Shown in pieces: positions 44,305 through 53,352 of a stretch of DNA of 64,000 nt. The notes below the pieces were generated by a model, which was given only the letters and a program-made list of their open reading frames with translations, did not search any database and was not told where the DNA came from. The DNA lies in contig CAIQOV010000043.1 in NCBI GenBank assembly GCA_903873585.1, positions 124,001 through 188,000 on the forward strand. Reading direction: 5' to 3'. The DNA comes from an uncultured Rhodobacterales bacterium (GTDB taxonomy: Bacteria; Pseudomonadota; Alphaproteobacteria; Rhodobacterales; Rhodobacteraceae). How positions within the stretch are numbered: the stretch's first letter is position 1; the number at the start of each line of letters is the position of its first letter. The translations under genes and the position numbers were made by a program.

Positions 44305-46724
44305 ACCGCCAGCAGCGCCGCCGCCCGTTCGACAGTGCCCACGGCGCGCAGATCGGTGGCGGAAAAGCCTGTTGAAATCTCGAACGCACCAGCCTCGATC
44401 CGCCACTGGCCTGCGGTCACGTCGAAGAAGGCAAAGGCGCGGTCGTCAAGGGCGATGGTCACTTTGCGGCTTTCGCCTGCGGCAAGGTGCACCTTGGCAA
44501 AGCCCTTCAACTCTTTGATCGGGCGCGGCACAGATGCCGCCACGTCGCCGACATAAACCTGCACCACGGTTGACCCCGCCCGCGCCCCTGTGTTGGTGAC
44601 GGTGGCAGTCACGCCGGTGCTGGTGGCTGTGACATCGGTCAGATCAAAGCTGGTGTACGACAGGCCGTGGCCGAAGGGGAACAAGGGTTCAATCCCCATC
44701 CGGTCATAGTGGCGGTAGCCGATAAAGGTGCCCTCTTCATAGCGGACATGGCCGTTCAGGCCCGGATAAATTTCGCGGTCTTGGCTGTGGGTTGGGTTGT
44801 GCGACCAGATCCGCGGGAAGGTTTGCGCCAAACGGCCCCCCGGTTCCGCGCCCAGCAGAACATCGGCAATGGCATTGCCCGCCTCTTGCCCCGGATACCA
44901 CGCTTGCAATACGGCGCGAGCATCGTTGATCCACGGCATTTCCACCGGCCCGCCGGTTTGCAGCACGACAACGGTGTTGGGGTTGGCAGCCAGCACCGCG
45001 CGCACCAGTTCATCTTGGCGACCGGGCAGAGCGATGCTTTCCAGATCAGAGCCTTCGGTATCCCACTCGCCCGAGCGGCCAACGAACACCACAGCGCGCT
45101 CAGCTTGTGCCGCCACACGCGCGGCGTGGGCAATGTCTGCATCGCCCAAGGGGTGGCCAATGCCCACGCGCAATCCGGCAAAGACCAAGTTGTCGGCGGG
45201 CTTGTTGCAAAACTCGACCACGATCTGATGGGCCTTGCCTGCGGTCAGGGAAACTTCGCCCACCACTTCATCGCAGCCCTCTTCAAAGAAGGTGCGCCCC
45301 TTTTTCCAACCGTCCCAAGCGTTGGCGATCAGATGGCCGTCAACGTAAACCTTGGCATAGCCCGCCGCAAAGACCCCGACACGGTGCAAGCCTGACACAT
45401 CAGGCGTAAACACCCCCGTCACGCGGGCCGAGAAGTTGGCCGGATCAACCTTGCCGCCGCCCAAGGGCGGGATCCAGAAGGCCATAAAATCGGTCAAGGT
45501 TTCGCGGTGCAAAGCGGGGCCTTGCAAGGCGCGACCGGCGAAGAATTCCACGGCAAAATCGCCAAGCAGCATGGGTTCAAAGCGGTGGTTGTCGCAGCCC
45601 GCCGCATAGGTTAGCGCGTCTTCGCCCAAGGCTGCCTTAAGCCCATCCCACGGAGAAATCATGTAATGCGGGTTCAACTGCGCTGACCCGCCCCCCATGA
45701 TCTGTGCCACCTTGGCATTCGGGCCAATCACCGCGACTGTGCCCGTGCGTTCCAAGGGCAGCAACCCGTCATTCTTCAGCAAAACCGCGCCTTCAGTGCC
45801 TGCACGGCGAATAAGCGCGCGGTGTTCGGGGCGGTCGTCGGCCACTTCGTGATGCGGGCGGTGATCGTTTAGCGACCCAACCCGCGCCATCAGCCGCAGC
45901 ATATTGCCCGCGCGGGTGCGGATGGTATCGGCTGACACCAAGCCCGCCTGCACCGCCGCAATCAGCTTATCGCCACGATCCCGCGTAGGGCCGGGCATTT
46001 CCAGATCAAGCCCCGCATTCACCGTGGGTTCGGTGGAGCGCGACCCGAACCAGTCTGACATAACCACACCGTCATAGCCCCAGTCTTCGCGCAGCACCTT
46101 GGTCAAAAGCCAATGGTTTTCTGCCGCATAGGTGCCGTTCAGCTTGTTATACGACGACATGATCCCCCAAGTTTTGCCGCGCTTCACCGCCGCTTCAAAG
46201 GGTAGCAAATACACCTCACGCAAAGTGCGCTCGTCGATGTCGGATGACATCGTGGTCCGCTCAATCTCGCTTTCGTTGCCGGCGAAATGTTTGATCGTGG
46301 CGGAAATCCCTTGGCCTTGCAGACCCTGAATATAGCCCACGGCCAGTTCGGCGGTCAGGTAAGGGTCTTCGGAATAACACTCAAAATTCCGCCCGTTGGT
46401 GACAGAGCGTTGGATGTTGCACGTGGGCGCAAGCGACACATGCGCGCCTTTGGATTTCACCTCTTGCGCAATCGCTTGGCCAATCTGGGCCGTCAAAGCC
46501 GGATCCCATGTGGCACCCAAAGCAATGCCGACCGGAAACGCCGCCGATTTCACCCCGCCGACCAAAGACCCACCGCCCCGCGCGCCATTCGGCCCATCGG
46601 TCACGCGCAGCCAACCCGTGCCAAGCCTGTCATTGCCCGCAACCGACCAGAAATCAGCGCCAGCCAGCAGGGCGACCTGCTCAGCCAAGCTCATCTGGTC
46701 CAAAAGCGCGTCGATATCCTGCAT
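44301..46724 (-). CDS. Glycoside hydrolase family 3 beta-glucosidase-like enzyme with PA14 domain
   Basis: 807 aa. The GH3 N-terminal barrel starts at the first residues; the substrate motif KHFAGNE and the nucleophile Asp224 in VVMSDWFGS are present. A PA14 domain is inserted in the second domain (about residues 380-520, FWIPPLGGGKVDPANFSARVTGVFTP). A fibronectin III-like C-terminal domain ends the protein (FPFGHGLSYTSFDLTDV onward). No signal peptide is seen, so it is likely cytoplasmic and acts on imported beta-linked oligosaccharides. The start at 46724 follows GAGGAGA. A perfect 14-bp palindrome lies 59 bp upstream. Sugar specificity is not readable. Confidence 0.9.
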   Translation of the reverse strand: MQDIDALLDQMSLAEQVALLAGADFWSVAGNDRLGTGWLRVTDGPNGARGGGSLVGGVKSAAFPVGIALGATWDPALTAQIGQAIAQEVKSKGAHVSLAPTCNIQRSVTNGRNFECYSEDPYLTAELAVGYIQGLQGQGISATIKHFAGNESEIERTTMSSDIDERTLREVYLLPFEAAVKRGKTWGIMSSYNKLNGTYAAENHWLLTKVLREDWGYDGVVMSDWFGSRSTEPTVNAGLDLEMPGPTRDRGDKLIAAVQAGLVSADTIRTRAGNMLRLMARVGSLNDHRPHHEVADDRPEHRALIRRAGTEGAVLLKNDGLLPLERTGTVAVIGPNAKVAQIMGGGSAQLNPHYMISPWDGLKAALGEDALTYAAGCDNHRFEPMLLGDFAVEFFAGRALQGPALHRETLTDFMAFWIPPLGGGKVDPANFSARVTGVFTPDVSGLHRVGVFAAGYAKVYVDGHLIANAWDGWKKGRTFFEEGCDEVVGEVSLTAGKAHQIVVEFCNKPADNLVFAGLRVGIGHPLGDADIAHAARVAAQAERAVVFVGRSGEWDTEGSDLESIALPGRQDELVRAVLAANPNTVVVLQTGGPVEMPWINDARAVLQAWYPGQEAGNAIADVLLGAEPGGRLAQTFPRIWSHNPTHSQDREIYPGLNGHVRYEEGTFIGYRHYDRMGIEPLFPFGHGLSYTSFDLTDVTATSTGVTATVTNTGARAGSTVVQVYVGDVAASVPRPIKELKGFAKVHLAAGESRKVTIALDDRAFAFFDVTAGQWRIEAGAFEISTGFSATDLRAVGTVERAAALLAV

Positions 46725-46782
46725 GGCCGTCTCCTCGCGAAAGTTTCGCCGCGCTGTGCGAGATTTTGCCGAAAAAAGCAAG

Positions 46783-46796
46783 CTATAACGTTATAG
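46783..46796. promoter_or_regulatory. LacI-type operator palindrome between GH3 and deoD
   Basis: CTATAACGTTATAG is a perfect 14-bp palindrome with a central CG, the layout of LacI/GalR-family operators. It lies almost midway between the divergent starts (46724 and 46852), and each strand contains a TATAAC that could be a -10 element. No LacI-family gene is in the window. Confidence 0.6.
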
Positions 46797-46851
46797 TGAC
46801 CTAGCCTTCGCCCCCGCCGCTGGCTAGGTTGCCCCCAAACAGGAGCATAAG

Positions 46852-47562
46852 ATGACCTTTCACATCGGCGCGAAACCCGGCGACATCGCCGAAACCGTTC
46901 TTCTGCCGGGCGACCCGTACCGTGCGCGCTGGGCTGCGGAAAAGTTTCTGGAAAATCCGGTGCTGGTGAACGAAGTGCGCGGGATGCTGGGCTACACGGG
47001 CACTTGGCGCGGCCACCGGGTGACGATCCATGGCAGCGGCATGGGGATGCCGTCTTTGTCGATCTATGCGAATGAGTTGATCCGCGATTACGGCGCGCAA
47101 ACCCTGATCCGCATCGGGTCGGCGGGGGCTTTGCAGCCCCATGTCAAGGTGCGCGATGTGGTGCTGGCGCAGACGGCTTCGACCAATGGGTCGCCGTCTC
47201 GGTCGATCTTTAAAGAGCTGAACTTTGCCCCCTGCGCTGATTTTGGTTTACTGGCGGCGGCGCATAAGGCCGCTTTGGAGATTGGGGTTCCGGTGCACGT
47301 AGGCGGGATCTATTCTTCGGATACGTTCTATGACGAACGCCAAGACCTGTCTGACCAGTTGCAACGCCACGGCACCTTGTGCGTGGAAATGGAAGCGGCG
47401 GAATTGTATATGCTGGCCGCCCGCTACCAACGCCGCGCCTTGGCGGTTCTGACGATTTCCGACCATATCCTGACCCATGAAGCCCTGCCCGCTGACCAAC
47501 GTGAACGATCGTTCGGTTCGATGGTAGAGGTGGCTTTGCATGCCGCTTTCGCCAAAGGATAA
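46852..47562 (+). CDS. deoD: Purine-nucleoside phosphorylase (DeoD type)
   Basis: 236 aa, the size of hexameric bacterial PNP. The phosphate and base motifs [46 protein letters not shown] and the catalytic Asp in ISDHILTHE are present. It cleaves purine (deoxy)ribonucleosides by phosphorolysis to base plus ribose-1-phosphate. It is followed directly by an aldo/keto reductase gene (stop at 47562, next start at 47563). With ade elsewhere in the window it can support purine salvage. Confidence 0.95.
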   Translation: MTFHIGAKPGDIAETVLLPGDPYRARWAAEKFLENPVLVNEVRGMLGYTGTWRGHRVTIHGSGMGMPSLSIYANELIRDYGAQTLIRIGSAGALQPHVKVRDVVLAQTASTNGSPSRSIFKELNFAPCADFGLLAAAHKAALEIGVPVHVGGIYSSDTFYDERQDLSDQLQRHGTLCVEMEAAELYMLAARYQRRALAVLTISDHILTHEALPADQRERSFGSMVEVALHAAFAKG

Positions 47563-48534
47563 ATGATGAAAACCCGCACCCTTGGCAGCGCACAAGTCTC
47601 GGCCATCGGGCTTGGGGCCATGTCTTTTGGCGGCATCTTTGGGCCGACGGATAGGGCAGAAAGCGTGGCCTGTCTGGATGCCATGCTGGATGAGGGGATG
47701 ACCTTTATCGACACGGCGAACATCTACGGCATGGGCGTTTCTGAAGATGTGATTGGCCACTGGCTGGCCCTGCGCAAACCGCAGGTGGCGATTGCGACCA
47801 AGGCCAGCGTGGTGAACGAAACGCCGCGCCGGATCGACAATTCGGAAGGCCATCTGCGGGCGGAACTAGAGATTTCCTTGCGCCGCTTGAACCGCGATCA
47901 TGTGGAACTTTTCTACATCCACCGCCGTGACCACGCCCGCCCGATTGAAGAGGTCGTCGGCACCCTGAAGCGCTTCATTGATGAGGGCAAGATCGGCGGC
48001 TATGGCATGTCAGAAGTCGCCCCCGACACTCTGCGCCGCGCCCATGCCGTGCATCCGTGCACCGCTGTTCAAAACGAGTATTCGCTTTGGACACGCCAGC
48101 CCGAACTGGGCCTGATCCAAGCCTGTGCCGATTTGGGGGTGGCGTTTATCCCCTTCTCGCCCCTTGCGCGCGGGATGCTGGGCGACAGCCCGATTGCCCC
48201 GCCGACCGACGGTTTTCGCAGCACCAACCCGCGTTTCACCGAGCCGAACTTTTCGGCCAATATCGCAAAGATCAACCAATTCCGCGCCTTTTGTGCGCAG
48301 CGCGGTTGGTCGACGCCTGCGACGGCGCTGGCGTGGGTTCTATCGCGGGGGCCGCATCTTATCCCGATTCCGGGCACCCGATCAGCCGCCCATTTGCGCC
48401 AATTTGCCAAAGGGGCACAGATTGCCTTAACGGCAGAGGATCACGCCGAAATCAACCGCATCTTGCCGGTTGGCTTTGCCTACGGCGACCGCTACGCCGA
48501 TCACCAAACCCAAGCGATTGAGCGTTATTGCTAA
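47563..48534 (+). CDS. Aldo/keto reductase
   Basis: 323 aa, (beta/alpha)8 AKR fold. Catalytic tetrad candidates: Asp and Tyr in FIDTANIYG, Lys in ATKASV, His in FYIHRRD. NADPH-site features appear at IPIPGTRSAAHL. It resembles the general AKR12/13-like group that reduces aldehydes or sugars; the substrate is unknown. The start is one of two adjacent ATGs (47563, 47566) directly after deoD, so it is co-transcribed, and may handle a sugar released by deoD or by the GH3 enzyme. Its stop overlaps that of convergent hutD by 4 bp. Confidence 0.85.
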   Translation: MMKTRTLGSAQVSAIGLGAMSFGGIFGPTDRAESVACLDAMLDEGMTFIDTANIYGMGVSEDVIGHWLALRKPQVAIATKASVVNETPRRIDNSEGHLRAELEISLRRLNRDHVELFYIHRRDHARPIEEVVGTLKRFIDEGKIGGYGMSEVAPDTLRRAHAVHPCTAVQNEYSLWTRQPELGLIQACADLGVAFIPFSPLARGMLGDSPIAPPTDGFRSTNPRFTEPNFSANIAKINQFRAFCAQRGWSTPATALAWVLSRGPHLIPIPGTRSAAHLRQFAKGAQIALTAEDHAEINRILPVGFAYGDRYADHQTQAIERYC

Positions 48535-49040
48535 AGCCCTTCGGCTTGCACGGCGATCACGGGAATGTCGGCAAGCAAGGGTTCGTGCGTTAGAACCAAG
48601 TCGTATTGCGCCGCAGTCACCGCCCCAATACGCCCCGCCGCCAATGCCAACACCGCGCCCTGCGCCGATGCGCCAGCAGGGTGCACCGTTACCTGTGCGG
48701 CGGGCAAATCGGTGGCGGTCATAACGTTGAAATCTTCGCTCGGCTGCGCCACACCCACCGCGCGCAGGGCAACGGCGCCAGAGAATGCCACCGGTTGCAG
48801 CAAGCGGGCGGGCAGGTGCAGACCCTCGCCCACCAGATCAAATCCCGGACCACTTAGAACTGTCAGATTGCGCGCGAGCCCGGCGAAGATCGAGAACGCC
48901 CCGTCTTCCACCACCATCGCCCGCGACAGCCGCAAGATCAGCCGCCCGTCGCGTTCCACCCGCAGCAGTTCCACTGTCGTGCCTTTGCCATTGGCCCAAG
49001 GCATAGCTGTGAAGCCTGTGGCGGATAAGTGAACGATCAT
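48531..49040 (-). CDS. HutD/Ves family protein
   Basis: 169 aa. A cupin-like beta-rich protein; the signature PWANGKGTTVELLRV corresponds to the PWxNGGGxT motif of HutD/Ves. HutD is associated with histidine degradation, but no hut genes are in this window, so the role here is open. Its start overlaps the rmuC stop as ATGA; it is the last gene of the mutL-rmuC-hutD unit. Confidence 0.82.
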   Translation of the reverse strand: MIVHLSATGFTAMPWANGKGTTVELLRVERDGRLILRLSRAMVVEDGAFSIFAGLARNLTVLSGPGFDLVGEGLHLPARLLQPVAFSGAVALRAVGVAQPSEDFNVMTATDLPAAQVTVHPAGASAQGAVLALAAGRIGAVTAAQYDLVLTHEPLLADIPVIAVQAEGL

Positions 49041-50173
49041 TCAGGAACCTTCGGCACAATCGGCAAAGCCAGTTCTTCAAAGTCAAACGCATCTAACCGC
49101 CGCGCGCGTTTGCCGGCTTTGTCAGAGCTGATCTTGATTTCTTCGATGTCTTTCGCGGCTTGGCCAAAGTGGCGGTCAAGGTTGCCGACGCGTTCAGAGA
49201 GGCGTTCGATGTCTTTATACAGTTCTGCCAGTTCTTTGCGAATGGCCCCAGTCTGTTCGCGCAACCGCGCGTCTTTCAAGATCGCGCGCATGGTGTTCAG
49301 CGTGGCCATGCAGGTGGTGGGCGACACGATCCAGACGCGCGCAGCGAAACCTTCGCGCACGATTTCAGGAAAGTTCGCGTGCAGTTCGGCATAGACCGCT
49401 TCTGACGGCAAAAACATCAGCGCGCCGTCGGCAGTTTCGCCTTCGATCACATACTTGTCGGAAATCGCCTTGATATGTGCTCGCACCGCCGTGCGCAAAG
49501 CCACGTTTGCGTCTTGCACTTGGCGGGGATTTTCTGCGCGGCGCAGGGCTTCATAGGCTTCCAGCGGAAACTTCGCGTCAATCGCCAAGGGACCGGGCGG
49601 GTTGGGCAGGTGCACCAAGCAATCGACCCGTTTGCCGTTCGAAAGCGTGGCCTGCATCGTATAGGCATCGGGCGGAAGGGCCTTGGCCACGATGTCGTGC
49701 AACTGAATTTCACCAAAAGCGCCGCGGGTTTGCTTGTTGGCCAGAATGTCTTGCAGGCTAAGCACATTGCCCGACAGCTTTTCGATATTGGCCTGCGCTT
49801 TGTCGATGGTTTCTAGGCGTTGCTGCAAATCACCCAAAGATCGCGCGGTGCGCATCGACGATCCTGTCAGCGATTCCCCCATAAAGCGCTGCACTTCGGC
49901 AAGGCGGTTTTCCATCAGTTGAATCATCGCCGTTTGTGACAGGCTTTGCGCTTCAGACACGTGGTGTAAGCCGCCTGCCAAGCGTTCTTGTCCTTCGGAA
50001 AGGCCCTGCACGCGCTGCGACAGCCACGACATTTCTTGCATCAGCAAGGGTGACACGCGGCCTGATGCGCGCAGCACCAAAAGCATCATCCCCAGCACCA
50101 AAAGCAGCACCGCGCCGGGGATCAAAACCTCGGGCGCGTTCCATGCAAGGGTTTGACCGAATAGGGTAATCAT
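49037..50173 (-). CDS. rmuC: DNA recombination protein RmuC
   Basis: 378 aa. An N-terminal membrane helix (about residues 15-35), a coiled-coil region (WLSQRVQGLSEGQERLAGGLHHV onward), then the RmuC nuclease-like domain with GAFGEIQLHDIVAKALPPDAY, IDAKFPLEAYEAL, MFLPSEAVYAEL and WIVSPTTCMATLNTM. It limits inversions or processes stalled forks. The start at 50173 overlaps the mutL stop; an upstream in-frame extension inside mutL is rejected. Confidence 0.92.
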   Translation of the reverse strand: MITLFGQTLAWNAPEVLIPGAVLLLVLGMMLLVLRASGRVSPLLMQEMSWLSQRVQGLSEGQERLAGGLHHVSEAQSLSQTAMIQLMENRLAEVQRFMGESLTGSSMRTARSLGDLQQRLETIDKAQANIEKLSGNVLSLQDILANKQTRGAFGEIQLHDIVAKALPPDAYTMQATLSNGKRVDCLVHLPNPPGPLAIDAKFPLEAYEALRRAENPRQVQDANVALRTAVRAHIKAISDKYVIEGETADGALMFLPSEAVYAELHANFPEIVREGFAARVWIVSPTTCMATLNTMRAILKDARLREQTGAIRKELAELYKDIERLSERVGNLDRHFGQAAKDIEEIKISSDKAGKRARRLDAFDFEELALPIVPKVPE

Positions 50174-51990
50174 CGCCGACCAAACAATCGTTCGATATCG
50201 GTCAGTTTCAGTTCCACATAGGTGGGCCGTCCGTGGTTGCATTGGCCTGACAGGGGCGTATCCTCCATTTCGCGCAAGAGTGCGTTCATTTCTTCGGCGC
50301 GCATTTGGCGACCAGAGCGGATAGACCCGTGGCAGGCCATGCGGCTAAGGATCGCATCCATCTTGGCCAGCAAAGATGGGCTGTCGCCCTGATCGGCCAG
50401 TTCATCCAAGACATCCTGCACCAAAGCGCGCGCCGAGACGTTGCCCAAAATCGCAGGCGTTTCGCGCACGGCGATGGCATGGCCGCCGAAGGGTTCGATG
50501 GTTAGGCCAAGGGCTGCAAGACCCTCGGCAATCGCCAGCAATCGCGCCGCATCATCTGCGCCAAGTTCGATGATTTCGGGGATCAGCAGGGCTTGCGCCT
50601 TGATGCCTGTTTCATCCCGCTGGCGTTTCAGACGTTCGTAGACCAACCGTTCATGCGCTGCGTGTTGGTCAACGATCACGATGCCGGTTTGGGTTTGGGC
50701 GATGATGTAGTTTTCATGCACCTGCGCGCGGGCGGCCCCAAGGGGGAAGGTGTTTTCTTGCGGTGCCGGCAGCACTTCATAAGGTGCGGGCGCTTCGGCA
50801 AAACCCGATGGCGCTTGCAGGGCAAAGGCGCGTGACAGGCTGGCGCCAGAGGGGCGGTCCATCTGGTAGATGCGGGGTTGGTCGGGGCTTTGTGCTTCGG
50901 GGCGTAGGGCGGCTAGGGTTGCGCCTGCCACGGTTGACGATGCCCTGTGCCCCGCCCCCGTCAGCGCTGTGCGCAGGCCCGTGATGATCAGGCTGCGCGC
51001 GGCTTCGGGGTCGCGAAAGCGCACTTCGGATTTGGCGGGGTGAACGTTCACGTCCACCCGTTCGGGATCGCAGATCAGGTTCAGCACAGCGGCAGGGTAA
51101 CGGTCGCGTGACAGCACATCGAGATAGGCCACCCGCAGCGCGCCAAGCAGCAGGCGGTCCATAACCGGACGCCCGTTCACAAACACAAATTGCTGCACCG
51201 ATGAGCCGCGCGAATAGGTGGGCAGGGCGGCATAACCTGACAGGCGCAGGCCTTCACGTTCCACATCTATCCGCAATGCGTTGGCGGTAAAATCAGCCCC
51301 CAACATCCGCGTCAGGCGGCGCTGCAAGGCATCGAAGAAATCGCCATTTTCGGGGTCAAGGCGCAGCAGGCTGCGGGGCGCTTCGCCTTCGGTCACTTCG
51401 TTCAGGGCAAAGCCCACAAGCGGTTCGGCCATGGCCAAGCGGCGCAGCACGTCGGCGATGGCCCCCGCCTCTGCCCGATCGGTGCGCAAGAATTTCAGGC
51501 GCGCGGGGGTGGCATAAAACAGGTCACGCAGTTCGACCACGGTGCCCTGCACTGCGCCAACAGGGCGCACGGGGCCCATGCGGCCACCGTTCACCGTCAG
51601 GCTAGCCCCTTCCGCCCCCGCCGCGCGCGAGGTGAGGGTTAGGCGGCCGACCGATCCAAGGCTGGCCAAAGCTTCCCCACGAAACCCGAAAGAGCGGATG
51701 TTCAGCAGGTCTGACCCGTCAATCTTGGATGTCGCATGGCGCGCCACGGCAAGCGGCAGATCATCGCCCGTCATGCCGCAGCCGTCATCTGTCACACGGA
51801 TCAGCACCTTGCCACCTGCGGCGTAATCCACCGTGATGCGGCGCGCGCCAGCGTCTAGCGCGTTTTCGACCAGCTCTTTCACGGCAGAGGCGGGGCGTTC
51901 AACAACCTCGCCCGCCGCGATTCGGTTGATCGCCGCTTCATCCAGCAATTTAATTTCTGGACGCATCCTATGGGGGGCCTGATTGTTCAT
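50170..51990 (-). CDS. mutL: DNA mismatch repair protein MutL
   Basis: 606 aa. The GHKL ATPase motifs ELVENALDAG, DDGCGM and TSKI are followed by FRGEALASLGSV, and the C-terminal dimerisation domain has the ACHGSIR and CNHGRPT motifs. The family role is to link MutS mismatch recognition to strand removal. In alphaproteobacteria lacking MutH, MutL carries a metal-binding endonuclease site; here I see the DQHAAHERL motif of that site (DQHAxHER). It is the first gene of the mutL-rmuC-hutD unit, all joined by 4-bp overlaps. Confidence 0.95.
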   Translation of the reverse strand: MNNQAPHRMRPEIKLLDEAAINRIAAGEVVERPASAVKELVENALDAGARRITVDYAAGGKVLIRVTDDGCGMTGDDLPLAVARHATSKIDGSDLLNIRSFGFRGEALASLGSVGRLTLTSRAAGAEGASLTVNGGRMGPVRPVGAVQGTVVELRDLFYATPARLKFLRTDRAEAGAIADVLRRLAMAEPLVGFALNEVTEGEAPRSLLRLDPENGDFFDALQRRLTRMLGADFTANALRIDVEREGLRLSGYAALPTYSRGSSVQQFVFVNGRPVMDRLLLGALRVAYLDVLSRDRYPAAVLNLICDPERVDVNVHPAKSEVRFRDPEAARSLIITGLRTALTGAGHRASSTVAGATLAALRPEAQSPDQPRIYQMDRPSGASLSRAFALQAPSGFAEAPAPYEVLPAPQENTFPLGAARAQVHENYIIAQTQTGIVIVDQHAAHERLVYERLKRQRDETGIKAQALLIPEIIELGADDAARLLAIAEGLAALGLTIEPFGGHAIAVRETPAILGNVSARALVQDVLDELADQGDSPSLLAKMDAILSRMACHGSIRSGRQMRAEEMNALLREMEDTPLSGQCNHGRPTYVELKLTDIERLFGRR

Positions 51991-52035
51991 TGCGCTAACT
52001 GTAGCAGGGATGACTTCGGCAGGCCACAGATTCTG

Positions 52036-53352
52036 TCAGTTGCCTGCCGTAACCCCCACAGCATCGCCAACCACCACAAAGGTCAGTTTATCAGGCGTCA
52101 GCACCTTGGCGGCAACGCGGTTCACATCCGCAAGCGTCACGGCTTGCACCTTGGCGTTGCGCTCTGCGGGGTAGGTGACGGGCAGGCCCAACATCTGCAT
52201 CCCGACCAAGATTGATGCGATGCGCTTGTTGCCATCAAACCGCAGCGGGTAGGCCCCTGTCAGATAGGTCTTGGTATCGTCGACCTCTTTTTGCGTCACG
52301 CCGTTCTTGGCCACATCGGCCCAGACATCGCGGATCACCTGCATCGTCTCGGCCGCTTTTTCGTTCGATGTCGCCACTGACCCCGCCAAAAGGGCGGCGT
52401 GGTCATAGGCGGCAAGGCTGGTGTCGATGCCGTAAGTCAGCCCGCGCTTTTCGCGCACTTGGTCCATCAGGCGGGAGGAAAAGCCGTTGCCGCCCAAGAT
52501 CTCGTTCAGGATCGTTGCGGCGAAATAGTCGGGGTCTTCGAACTTGATGCCGCCTTGGTAAAAGCTGATCGTGCTTTGCGGGCCGGGGAAGCTTTGTTGA
52601 GTCACGTCGCCCTTGGCGGTCAGCGCGACATCGGCGGGTTGCGGGGCACCTGTGGCGGGCAGGTCGCCCAGAAGTTTGTCAAGCATCAGGCCCAGATCAG
52701 CGGCCGAAATATCCCCCGCCGCCGCGACATAGATGCGGTCGCGGGCCAAGGCGCCGTGATAGGCGGCAAGCAAATCGTCGCGGGTCAAAGCCTGCACGCT
52801 ATCCGCCGTGCCATCACCGCTAGAGCCATAGGGATGGTCGCCAAAGGCAGCTTTGCTAAGAAGGTCGCTGGCGATCGTGCCGGGGTCTTTGGCACTGCTG
52901 GCGATGTTTTGCAGCACTTGGCCGCGCACGCGTTCGATAGCTTCTGCATCAAAGCGCGGCTTGGTTAGCGCCAGATGCAGCAGGTCTGTGGCCTGCGCGC
53001 TGGTGTCGGTTAGAAAACGCGCGCTGACGCTGACGCCGTCGCTGTCGCTGGCAAAGCCGAACTCTGCGGCCATCCCGTCGCGCGCGGCGGCAAAGGCTTG
53101 CGAATCCAGATCGCCTGCGCCTTCTTCGATCAGCGCGGTCATCAGGTTTACAGCCCCCCGCTTGCCCGCCGCATCTAACGAGGTGCCGCCTTTGAAGCGG
53201 ATGTTGAGCGCGGTAAAGGGAATGTCGTGGTTTTCCACCAACCACGCTTTGATGCCGCCGGGGGAAGTGACTTCTTGAATAGCCACCTCTGCCCGCAAGG
53301 GCAGGGCCAAACAGATCAACGTACCCATCAGGGCAAGGGCACGAACCATCAT
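52036..53352 (-). CDS. M16 family peptidase-like protein, non-catalytic partner
   Basis: 438 aa. Signal peptide (MMVRALALMGTLICLALPLRA). M16 fold, but the zinc motif HxxEH is absent: the equivalent stretch reads GAVNLMTALIEEGA. It retains the substrate-side Arg/Tyr motif in RLMDQVREKRGLTYG. In proteobacteria such proteins pair with an active M16 subunit to form a peptidase chamber. The start overlaps the stop of that subunit (53349-53352). Periplasmic. Confidence 0.9.
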   Translation of the reverse strand: MMVRALALMGTLICLALPLRAEVAIQEVTSPGGIKAWLVENHDIPFTALNIRFKGGTSLDAAGKRGAVNLMTALIEEGAGDLDSQAFAAARDGMAAEFGFASDSDGVSVSARFLTDTSAQATDLLHLALTKPRFDAEAIERVRGQVLQNIASSAKDPGTIASDLLSKAAFGDHPYGSSGDGTADSVQALTRDDLLAAYHGALARDRIYVAAAGDISAADLGLMLDKLLGDLPATGAPQPADVALTAKGDVTQQSFPGPQSTISFYQGGIKFEDPDYFAATILNEILGGNGFSSRLMDQVREKRGLTYGIDTSLAAYDHAALLAGSVATSNEKAAETMQVIRDVWADVAKNGVTQKEVDDTKTYLTGAYPLRFDGNKRIASILVGMQMLGLPVTYPAERNAKVQAVTLADVNRVAAKVLTPDKLTFVVVGDAVGVTAGN

